Below, piece after piece: positions 46,746 through 56,100 of a stretch of DNA of 64,000 bases. Source of the stretch: Papilionanthe hookeriana x Papilionanthe teres. Its lineage: Eukaryota > Streptophyta > Magnoliopsida > Asparagales > Orchidaceae. Made by a program: the position numbers and the translations under genes. Location: assembly GCA_022702705.1 (NCBI GenBank), contig CM040422.1, positions 38,029,270 through 38,093,269 on the forward strand, given 5' to 3'. The notes beneath the pieces were generated by a model that was given only the letters and a program-made list of their open reading frames with translations, did no database searches and had not been told where the DNA came from. Within the stretch, counting starts at the first letter, position 1; every line of letters begins with the position of its first letter.

Positions 46746-47592
46746 ATTTTATTATGAGTCGAAGTTTGATTTGATCATCTCAAATTTGATGAGATTTTAT
46801 GTAAATTGTTATGTCTCAGCATTTAGAGTGTTGTGGTGTGGATTGCGATGCTGAGTATTATGGATTTGAACATTTAGGTTAAGTATGTGTTCAAGTTGTT
46901 TGTGTGAAAATTGTAAGTTTCATGGATTTCATATATAAAGTTATATTGTTTGTGTTGTGTGAGGTTTTGTGAGTATAAGTATCTAATCTTCATATTATTA
47001 TTAAATTAAGTGATCGGAAGATTGATTAAAGGGAAATCGAGGTTAAAAATAATTGACGAATTTCAAAAATTTAAAATTTTTTGGAACCTCGCCGACGGCG
47101 AGAATTATCTCGCCCACAGCGAGAAAACCCGCTGACAGCGAGACCGAGCTCGCTGACGGTGGATTTTTCCTGAAACTTTTGCCTTATGAAATTAATTAGC
47201 TCGCTGACGGTGAGAAAAATCTCGCCGACAGTGAGATCGCGAAAAGACCTATATTTGACCAGTCAACCGACACTATTCATCATCCCCTTCCTCAAAACTT
47301 CGAAAAAACCGACCTAAGGCTTGAGAGATCTCGGATTTGAAGCGATTTCAACACTTTTTGACACCGGATTTCATTTTCCCTTAGTAAGAGCTTCACTCCT
47401 ATGCAAAATTTTTTTATTTTCACCATGAATTTCTTCTACATTGGGGAATTTTGAAAAAATCCGAAATGTGGAGAAAATACTTGGAAGAATTTCATGGAAA
47501 TTGATTTAAATGGATTTTAGATGTTGTAGGAAGCCTTCTTAGTAATATTTTAGAGTTTAGTTAAGATTTTTGCAAATTTCACAGATCAAGAA
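46746..47592 (+). other. Spacer between Athila-2 ORF A and ORF B with GC-motif cluster
   Basis: This is non-coding and AT-rich except for 47086-47245. There CTCGCCGACGGCGAG and variants (CTCGCTGACGGTGAG, CCGCTGACAGCGAG, CTCGCCGACAGTGAG) recur about seven times. The palindromes have GAC or GAC-like centres. The Athila-1 spacer carries its own family's motif at the same place. Confidence 0.75.
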
Positions 47593-48765
47593 ATGGCTCC
47601 ACGACAAAAGCGACGATTGGATTATGATAAAACTCGTTTCGTGAATGCAAGGGCACAATCCAGATATTTCCACAACATTCAAGCAAGAAAGTGCATACAA
47701 GATCGAGTTTTTAAGAATCCAGGAGGAGAAGTGGAGCGAGTTATAAAAGAACGAGGATGGGAAAACTTCTGTTACGTGACCAACAGAGCTGCGGTGGAAG
47801 TTGTGAAGGAATTTTATACAAATTTAACACAGGCTGAAGATGCCCCGGTTAAGGTTGGATTTTTTGTAGATTTCAATTCTGCTAGAATAAACGCTTATTA
47901 TGAAGTACGAGACACCTACACCAGCGAGTATATAACTTTTGGAATTATGGAAGGACCACTGGAAGAGGTAATTGACTTTCTCACTGATGGGAAAGGAGTT
48001 TGGAAGATAAAGCAGCGGGAACGGGTAAACTTCCCTCTTTCTATGCTAAATGCAACATCTAAAGCCTGGCATTATTTTATTTGTTCTACTTTGTTACCTA
48101 CCTACCACCATAGTGAGGTAACAAGAGATAGAGCAGTTCTAAATTTCTGTATTCAGAACCAGAAGACTATTAATGTGGGAAATGTTATTTATAAAAAAAT
48201 ATTAGCCACTGCTAGAAATGAAAGTGGAGGAGGACTAGGACATCCTGGTCTTATCTATGCACTTTGTCAATTATCTGGGGTAGAAGCAAGAGAGAATGAA
48301 GAATGGATTGAACCTATGAAACCCCTTACTCAGGCTAATATAAAGAAATATGAATCCCACGAAGGATGGAGATCTGGAACAAGGGATTATGTACCTTCTT
48401 CAAGTAGAGATATACCCTCTACTAGTTATGATCAACCCCCTCAGTACACCACTCCTACCCTTCAAGATCTGATGAATGAATTAAACCTGAGTAGAAAGAG
48501 TTTTGAATTATTTGGAGAAAATATGGAAAGAAGATTTGAGCATATAGATCAAAGGATCGGAGGCTTGGAAAGAAGAAACGATTATGATAGCGAATATCTC
48601 CAGCGACATTCAGAGTATGAGATTGCATACTATGAAGCTGAAAGTCGATATAGGAGTGGTGATTTAGATGTTGTCTTTCCTGAGTGCCCCCGATATTCAC
48701 AAGCACTGCACTGCTCGGCCTTCTCGACTCGGAGATCAGGGAGACGACATAGCTTGGGATTTTGA
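47593..48765 (+). CDS. Athila-2 accessory ORF B, intact (390 aa, plant-transposon-protein-like)
   Basis: It starts MAPRQKRRLDYDKTRFVNAR, a basic N-terminus. The family domain covers about residues 50-245: ERGWENFCYVTNRAAVEVVK, EFYTNL, VDFNSARINAYYEV, IDFLTDGKGVWKIK, KAWHYFICSTLLPTYHHSEV, VLNFCIQNQKTINVGNVIYK and GGGLGHPGLIYALC. A Ser/Pro/Tyr-rich linker (about 265-290) and a charged helical C-terminus (MERRFEHIDQRIGGLERR) follow. The pattern fits the 'putative plant transposon protein' family found after integrase in many Athila-like elements. There is no stop in 390 codons although pol of the same element is full of them. No signal peptide or transmembrane segment is seen, so this is not an obvious envelope protein. 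The start matches Athila-1 ORF B. Confidence 0.82.
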   Translation: MAPRQKRRLDYDKTRFVNARAQSRYFHNIQARKCIQDRVFKNPGGEVERVIKERGWENFCYVTNRAAVEVVKEFYTNLTQAEDAPVKVGFFVDFNSARINAYYEVRDTYTSEYITFGIMEGPLEEVIDFLTDGKGVWKIKQRERVNFPLSMLNATSKAWHYFICSTLLPTYHHSEVTRDRAVLNFCIQNQKTINVGNVIYKKILATARNESGGGLGHPGLIYALCQLSGVEARENEEWIEPMKPLTQANIKKYESHEGWRSGTRDYVPSSSRDIPSTSYDQPPQYTTPTLQDLMNELNLSRKSFELFGENMERRFEHIDQRIGGLERRNDYDSEYLQRHSEYEIAYYEAESRYRSGDLDVVFPECPRYSQALHCSAFSTRRSGRRHSLGF

Positions 48766-50150
48766 TGCAAAAGATTAGAGCTTTTGTTCAGTTTATTTAA
48801 TTTGTTTAGATTTATTGTTTTGCAAACTTTATTATTCTGTGTGTAATATTCCAGTACTCTTTGTGGACTTTGGACTTAGTATGTTTGTTTATTTGCTTGA
48901 TCCATGATATTAGCTTTCTTATGTGTTAAATTAGTTTGCAAAATTTTAAATATAGGATGTTAGTTTAAAGTTTTTATAAGTTATGAATATTAAACATTGT
49001 TTAGGGTGTTTTAATATGTTTGAAAGTAGATTAGTTGATTGTATGTGTAGTAATAGATTAAATTTTCAATTGTTATGTTTGATACTTATTTTAAAATTTT
49101 CATTCCTGCATTTTCTTTTAAATATTATATATGTATGGAAGAATACTAACAGTACAGGTTCTGTAAGTAATGAAAAAGCCTACAAAAATTTCAAAGAAAA
49201 GAAATACCTAAAGCTCAAAGGTATGATGAATTTTATTTATATACTTTCCCTTTTTCACTATATAGTATTGATAGAAAAATTTAAGTTTGGGGGAGGGTAA
49301 AAATACAAATTTAATTATTAAAATTGTTCTCAATTTCTATTTTCAAAAATTATTATTAAATGATTTTCTATCGTAGTTTTTCAATTCAATAAACATGAGT
49401 TACTTTATTTAATTATTATATAAAGTTAAAGAAAATATTTCTAGTAATTTAATTAATTAATGGAATAAGATATTTGGTTAAAAGGAATAAGAATATAGTA
49501 AACTATTTAACGTAAAGGAAACTATATTCTAAAAATTGAAATTTCTTAAGTATTTAAGTCAAAAAGAAAGGATAGAAACTCAATGAAGTAAAGGCTATGA
49601 AATCTATAAAAGCAAAGAAATATTTTAAGTTTCAAAATTTAGGAAGAGAAATTGAAGTTCAAAATTATTAACAGGCTATCCAGATACAGTAATCCTCACT
49701 TGAAAAAGAAAAGAAAAGAAAAAAAAAGAAAAGAAAAAGAAAATAAAAGAAAAATATAAGTGAGGAGAAGCTTGAGGAGATGCCTTATCAAAAATTGGCT
49801 TCAATGGAATCAACCAAAAGAGTAAAACTTAATATATTTCTAAACTTATATTTATGGATTGGTACTTTACTAAATAATATTTTCTCGAACTTCCTATCAT
49901 CTAAATATCTTAAGTAATTTACTATTTTAAATATAGTCATTCTTGAAATAAATAGAAAGCTAGAAATCTTAGACCTGATAACTAAATAATCTTATATCTA
50001 TAAAGTTAATTTAATCACTCAGAAATATTTATATTTAACTTTATTATAATGTTATTTAAATTTAATTCATATTATCTGAATTGAAAAATTCTATTATAGA
50101 AATCATTATTTTTATTTAGTATCAAAATTACTTGAGGACAAGTAATAATT
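48766..50150 (+). other. Athila-2 3' untranslated region
   Basis: This is non-coding; the ORF at 48983-49300 has no family support. Landmarks are PPT-like AAGTTTGGGGGAGGG at 49282-49297, TATCCAGATACAGTAATCCTCAC at about 49675, a 75-base purine tract (49690-49765), GAGGAGAAGCTTGAGGAGATG (about 49762) and CTTGAGGACAAGTAA (50131). Confidence 0.8.
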
Positions 50151-50162
50151 AAGTTTGGGGGA
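50151..50162 (+). promoter_or_regulatory. Athila-2 polypurine tract
   Basis: AAGTTTGGGGGA lies 3 bp before the 3' LTR. It would prime plus-strand DNA synthesis. Confidence 0.92.
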
Positions 50163-50165
50163 TTT

Positions 50166-51713
50166 TGATCACAGAAAAATTCATTAAGAAATTCATATCT
50201 ATTTTTTATGAAATTGCACTTTAAAGAAATGTATTTTCTTTATTTTATTGCAGGAATGAAGATTTATAAGTGATGGAAGCAAAAAGCATGAAATGGAGCG
50301 AATTTGGATTAAAAAGGAGGAAATTCATGCAAATATAACTACTTCGCCGACGGCGAGATCGAGGCCGCCGATGGTGAGATCGTGAAGAGAATTTCTGAAG
50401 GAATTATAACTACCTCGCTGACAGCGAGCCCGAGCCTGCTGACAGCGAGATCGCGGGGTTTGAAGACCTTCTAGAAGACCCGCTGACGGTAAGGTCGTTT
50501 CTCGCCGACGGCGAGCCAGTTCAAAATACAAATACATTGAACCTGGACACTTTTTGAAGAGATGTTTAAGAACCCCTTGGACCTTTGCTTACCTCTATAA
50601 ATAGAGGCCGAATTCTAGTGTCTTAGTGTGTCTTTTGAGTCTTAAAAAGTTTCTCTAGAATCTTTTATGTAAGTCTAAGTGTGTTTAGTGAGTTTCTTTA
50701 GTTTATTTGAGTGCTATTTAGAAGTTGTTGTACTAGAAGGAAAAAGTCAAAGGAACTTCAAGGAGTCTGCTTGGGGAGGAAATTAAGATAAGTATCTTTG
50801 TTTATTATTGTTAACTTTAAATGAAATCCATGCTTTATTTTATTCCCATGCATTCTGAGTAGTTTTCTCAGTCTTTCTCCTTGTTATTGAAAATTATGCG
50901 GATTGATGAAATTAAATAGAAGCACCTAGTATATTAAAATAAATTGTGATAATTTTTACTTAAAACTTAATTTACTTTCAATCTGGCCAATTGAGTTGTT
51001 AAAATATGTTGAATTATCAACTATAGTAAAAATTACATCCAATATTCGGGAAGTCAAAAGCCTTGGAAGGCGGGTGCAAATAAATAGGGAAATATTAATT
51101 ATCGGACGTAGAATTGGACATTTTAGTGTAACAGACTAAAATATTCAATTCGGTCCTACTGTTTGAGAGCTGAAGTGTAGATGTTAGCCCTCAGGTGAGG
51201 GGAACGTGGGAGCTCTGAAGTGGTAGCCAGTATCCTTCCAGCCTAGCAACAGATTCAATAATCAAACATAGGATTAGTCAATGTTCTTTGCACCTGGACC
51301 AAAGGGTAAAGAATAGGAATGCTCCTATTTGTCACAATACAGTTTAAAAATTCTATTTAAATTCATCATTCACTTAATTTTCTAAAAACAAGGAGAATGA
51401 TACTTTTTCTGAATTATTTAAATCAACTTATTTCAAGCATTAGTTTACTTTAGTTTGCAATAGTTACTTTTAATTACCGTTTACTATATTAGTAAGTAAT
51501 TCCTTTTAATTTAGTCGATAACAAATCTGTTAAAAACTTCCCTGTGGAATCGATAACCAGGACTCCACTAGAGCCCTGTATTACTTGATGTGATACGTAT
51601 ACTTGCGTAGAATCCACATTATACATTAAATCATAACTCTATATTTAAAGCGGGATCAGGTTTTTTGTGTTGTTGCTATAAACATAAATTGCATAAATAT
51701 TAAAAGTGGGTCA
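50166..51713 (+). repeat. Athila-2 3' LTR
   Basis: 1548 bp, exactly the length of the 5' LTR, TGATCACA…GTGGGTCA, followed by TSD GTATA (51714-51718). TATA box at 50595-50603; GC cluster at 50342-50520; PBS-like fossil near 51665. Confidence 0.95.
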
Positions 51714-52981
51714 GTATATTATTAAGTGCAGTAAAAACATGTCCCAATTGATTCTCAATATTCTTCGTCACAACATTTTGAGTTTGAATTTGATTACCCA
51801 TATTTAGAATTATTTCTTTCATAGATAACTTATTTTCATTAAATTGGTGGTTACTGTTAAAACCACGAGGATAAGAAGGTCTATAATTGGTATTTCTTTG
51901 GTTGTTCCAATTTCCAACTAGATTCATAGAATTGTTTCTCCATTGCGGGTTAACAACAACATTGGTATTATTCCAGTTGAAGTTTGGGTGATTTCTCCAA
52001 CTAGGATTATAATAATTCGAATAAGGATTGTTGACTTTGTTATTTATTGTATTCAAGGTTTCATAAGATGTTTGAGATTTTATCATTTGTCCAGATGAAT
52101 TTTCTTCTAACACTGGGTGTGTTGGAGAATAATTCATTCCATATTGATCTATTTTCTTTGAAAGTACAGCAATTTGAGATACTATCATAGGTATCGTATT
52201 AGAAGCATGAATAATAGCTACTCTCTTTGGATTTACCCGCTCAGAGGGCCATTTAAAATTTTTTAGTAGACATCTCTTCAGTTAACGAATATGCTTCATC
52301 AAAAGGTTTTGACATTAATGATCCACCAGTAGCAGCATCGATATTTGTTCATAAAGATCCTGTTAATCCTTTATAAAATGTTTGAATTATTAACCAATTT
52401 GGTAAAGCATGATGTGAAAACTTTCTCAGAAGATCTTTGAATCTTTCCTAAGCTTCATATATGGACTCTTCATCAAACTGACTAAAAGATGTGATATCAT
52501 TCCTTAACTTAGCACTTTTTGAATGAGGAAAATATTTTGATAGAAACTTTTGTGAAAGTTCTCCCTACGTTCTGATAGATCCAGGTGCTAATGAGTTTAA
52601 CCACTCCTTCGCATTATCCCTTAATGAAAAAGGAAAAATTCCAAGCCTAACATCATCGTTTGACACTCCATCATATTTAAAGGTAGCACACAGTTATAAA
52701 AAATTAGCGAGCTGTAAGTTAGGATCTTCATTAGGTGTTCCTCTAAATTGATTATTTTCTTATATTTAGATAATAGCAGGTTTAAGCTCAAATGAATTAG
52801 CAGCAACATCAGGGTTTTTGATAGTTACATGAATTTCATCTGCTGTTAGATTAACATAATCACTTAAAGGTCCATTTTGATTGTTTAAGTTGTTTGCCAT
52901 TTTGTGAGGATCTTCATATTGTTTTTGTTGTTTACAAAATTTTCTAATAGTATGCTCTAATTCAGAATCGTAAGATTTCAA
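51714..52981 (-). pseudogene. Athila-1 gag N-terminal and central part (broken)
   Basis: The start is taken at 52981 (MKSYDSELEHTIRKFCKQQK…MANNLNNQNG). It continues to KPAII and, after a stop near 52766, the capsid core in broken frames. 51700-52188 carries IDQYGMNYSPTHPVLEENSS, the NNPYSNYYNPSWRNHPNFNW region and KNIENQLGHVFTALNN. It joins across LINE-1 and Athila-2 to 33407. Confidence 0.85.
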
Positions 52982-53015
52982 ATACTACAAAGATACTTTT
53001 AGTTGTTACATTTCC

Positions 53016-53033
53016 TCCCCGGCAACGGCGCCA
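53016..53033 (-). promoter_or_regulatory. Athila-1 primer-binding site (tRNA-Asp)
   Basis: On the minus strand it is TGGCGCCGTTGCCGGGGA, a perfect 18-base complement to the plant tRNA-Asp 3' end. Confidence 0.95.
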
Positions 53034-53040
53034 AAAACAT

Positions 53041-53074
53041 TGTACGACTTTTTTAATTTGCCAAAATTTATGAA

Positions 53075-53077
<3 letters not shown>
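53041..53077 (-). repeat. Athila-1 5' LTR remnant
   Basis: Only about 37 bp remain (TGTACGACTTTTTTAATTTG…GAACTCA), matching 13756-13795. The rest of the roughly 1.6-kb LTR is absent. TA repeats and LINE-2 follow. Confidence 0.85.

Positions 53078-53138
<61 letters not shown>
53078..53138. repeat. (TA)n microsatellite at the LINE-2 3' end
   Basis: About 30 TA units lie at the join of the Athila-1 LTR remnant and LINE-2. The Athila-1 3' LTR has TATATATATAAATATAT at the same LTR position, so the tract may have grown from LTR sequence. Confidence 0.95.
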
Positions 53139-53140
<2 letters not shown>

Positions 53141-56100
53141 GTGAAGGAGCCTCTCTTGGCTCCCTACAGGTTAAATAAAGAAGTGGGTTACAAAATAAAA
53201 GTGAGAGGGGATCCCCATCTAATCAAAACACAAAATACACACTCAATACAACTCCACCTAACAACAAAAGAAAAAAGCTGAGACACATATAAAAGTAAGA
53301 TAGTTACATAGGCCAGTATACCAAAGAAAAAACAAGAGAAAAAGAAGTCATGTCTCAATGCCCCATTTAAATCCTGAGAGAGTTGTAGAGTTCTGATGTG
53401 GTTGCAGGTGGACAGTGTCAACATCAACAAACAGGTCCAGACCAAATACCAGTAGATAAAAATGTGTATGTGTGTATGTAACTAAGAGTGAAGTTGGTCA
53501 GAACACCACAAGCATAGAGAAGGGTCTCCAAAATATCAAGCTTGCATAACTCAAAATCAGGCAAATTACTTCACTCTAAGTTGAGGGAGTCTCAGTTTAT
53601 CTCCAGCAATTAATACTTTGAGTTCAGGTGGGGGGGCAAGAGACACCAACACCTGCTGAGATTTAGCACCAGTATATGCCAACCAATGAGCAGCTTTGTT
53701 CCCCTCCCTTAGTATTGAGGAGATGGTGAACTGAGGGGGTTTAAGATAATTAATCTGCTTTATCCAGTAGGTATGAAGCCAAGTTGAAGAACTTTCCTGT
53801 TTCAGGTTATTTAAGAGTTCAGTGGAATCAACTTCTAACCAGATATTGGGCCAGTTTGCAACCTTGGCTAGTTGTAAAGCATACAGCGCAGCAATTAGTT
53901 CAGCTTCAAGTGCATCATGTGCAAACACGGCGGCTTGGAAATATAATAGACAGTTGCCATGGTGGTTTCTAAAAATTCCCCCAACTCTAGATCTTTCATT
54001 TAAGAAGCTTCCATCAGTATTAATCTTAATAGTTGGCATTATAGGGGGATCCCATCTAACTAGTTTTACCTTAGTGCCAGCTGAGGTTGGGAGATCAATG
54101 ATGAGAGTATTAGGAAAATTTTTATATACAGTGATCTTGTGCAGGTAGGCTTTGCAATTACCTACCACTTTGTCCACAGTAGCAGTAGTCCCCTCAAATT
54201 TAGCATTATTTCTAGCCATCCATAAGAACCAATTGACAATGAGGTGAATAGTTTGGATTTTCTGGTTCTACCAGCCCTTCCAGCCATTTTGAAAATCTTC
54301 CCAGTGACAATGTAACTTCTCCCAGCTGAGGGTTAGTTGCAGCCATACTGTATTAGAGAAAGGACAACTGAAAAATAGATGTGGGATAGACTCTTCCTGA
54401 GTATTACACAACACACATTAGGAAGGGCCCCTGAGACCTTTCAGTTTAAGGATGTCATCTATAGGTATTAGACCATGAAAAGTTCTCCAGCGCATAAATG
54501 ACATGGATGGAGACTGGAACTTGCTCCAGATAGTAGTTCCCCAGGGTACTGTGATCCAGTTGTACAAATTTCTGTAAATGGCTTTAGTGGTGCTCTGGTA
54601 TGGTGAGTGAACCAGTTAACTTTATCTGGAGTACTTCTGTTGAATTTAATTGTAGAAATCTGATAGGCAGAGTGGTCCTGAAGTATGGCTTTAAGATGTG
54701 GGAGTGACCAGTTATGCCCATCCCAAAACTCAGCAACCTTGGAAGACTGATCAACAGGATTCCCCCTAGCAATTAACCAATCTTTGGGGCACCAATTATC
54801 CAACCAGAAATTAACTTCCCCCTTCCCCAAATCCCAGATAAACAAGTCTTCAGCAGTTTGTCTTATTTTGAGCAAGCTAACCCAAAGTCTAGAATCTCCA
54901 AGTTATTTGACCACCTGAGAAGGGTACAAGGATCTGTAGTACTTACCTTTCATATATTTGGCCCACAGTGAGGTTTGTGCTCTAAAATTGATCCACAATT
55001 TGCAAAGATTAACCTGTTGGATATAGGGGATTCATTTAAATCCAATACCAACAGCCAAGACTGGTTTGGTAACTTTTTTCCATGAAGTCCAATGCAATTG
55101 TTTTCTCTAACCTAACCAAAGGAATCTGTTGAAAGCCCTTTCCATCTACAATTTGGTGCTTTTCTTAATTGTGATCATTTGTAGAAGGTAAGAGGGGAAG
55201 GTGTTAAGTATGCTCTTAAGGAGTGTGATTCTACCTCCATTAGAGAGAAAAGAATTAGTCCAGCAGCTCAGTTGGAAGTTAATCTTGGAGAGGATTTCAT
55301 CAAATTGGATTTGTTTAGCTCTTCCCATAATAAGATAGGCCCGAAGATATTTAATTGGAGGAGTACTACAGGTAAAACCAGTATAATCCAAGATCCAGTG
55401 TTTGATATGGATAGGTGTCAGTTTAGAGAACACTAGCTGACATTTTTGAGGATTAAAAATCATTCTTGATTGGTTTTGGAAGGAGTTCGGGCAGTGTTTC
55501 AGCTTTTTCACAGCAGATTTATAGGCACTAGAGAAGTTCATGATGTCATCTGCATAAATGAGGTGAGTGATAGCAATATTAGATCTGTGATGGTACCTGG
55601 CAAAGCTTTTATTCTGAATGACATTGTCAATCATCCTGGAGAAGTAATACACTACTAAGATAAAGATGGTTGGAGACAATGGGTCTCCCAGTTTTAGACC
55701 TCTAGTTGCTTTGAAATTACCTCTAGCTTGTCCATTGATCAAAATAAAGTGTTTATTAGTGTTCAGCCACCTGTTGATAAGATTGCAGAACTGGGGCTTG
55801 AAACCTCTAGCAGTCAAAACTTCAGTGATGAATTCCCAACTAATAATATCATAGGCTTTTTGAATATCCAATTTGTAAATAAGATTTCCCCTCTATGGAT
55901 TTTATCCAAATCTAACAGTAGTTCCTGATCAAGAAGTACATTGTCAGTAATAGATCTTCCTTTAACAAAGGTTGATTGATTCAAACAGATCAGTTTATCA
56001 AGATTTGGTTGAAGTCTCCCCACAATAATTTTGTTGATAGTCTTACTGATCACAGAGGTGAGGCAAATGGGCTGGAAATGGTCCCATCTTTGTAGAATTG

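Larger units (their letters stand above)
39129..51713 (+). mobile_element. Athila-2: the most complete Athila element (12,585 bp)
   Basis: It has two 1548-bp LTRs, a TSD of GTATA, a PBS matching tRNA-Asp, gag, protease, RT-RNase H, half an integrase, two accessory ORFs and a PPT. The LTRs are close but not identical: about a dozen differences by eye in the first 220 bp, several at CG or C/T sites. It interrupts Athila-1 gag. Pol has several stops and the integrase is cut off, but gag-protease (669 codons) and ORF B (390 codons) are open. Confidence 0.95.
13756..53077 (-). mobile_element. Athila-1: Athila-type element hosting three nested insertions
   Basis: Minus-strand order from right: 5' LTR remnant (53041-53077), PBS (53016-53033), gag (51714-52981, continued at 33130-33407), protease, RT-RNase H, integrase, accessory ORF A, accessory ORF B, 3' UTR, PPT (24627-24638) and 3' LTR (24623-13756). 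It is interrupted by Athila-3 (14434-23685), LINE-1 (33408-39113) and Athila-2 (39129-51713). Removing them rejoins the LTR and gag without loss. The 5-bp flank at the left end is TTTAG (13751-13755); its partner is lost with the rest of the 5' LTR. All ORFs carry stops. Confidence 0.85.

Noticed and set aside
45532..48765. ORFs A and B as envelope genes
   Set aside because: The position fits, but no signal peptide, transmembrane segment or cleavage site is visible.
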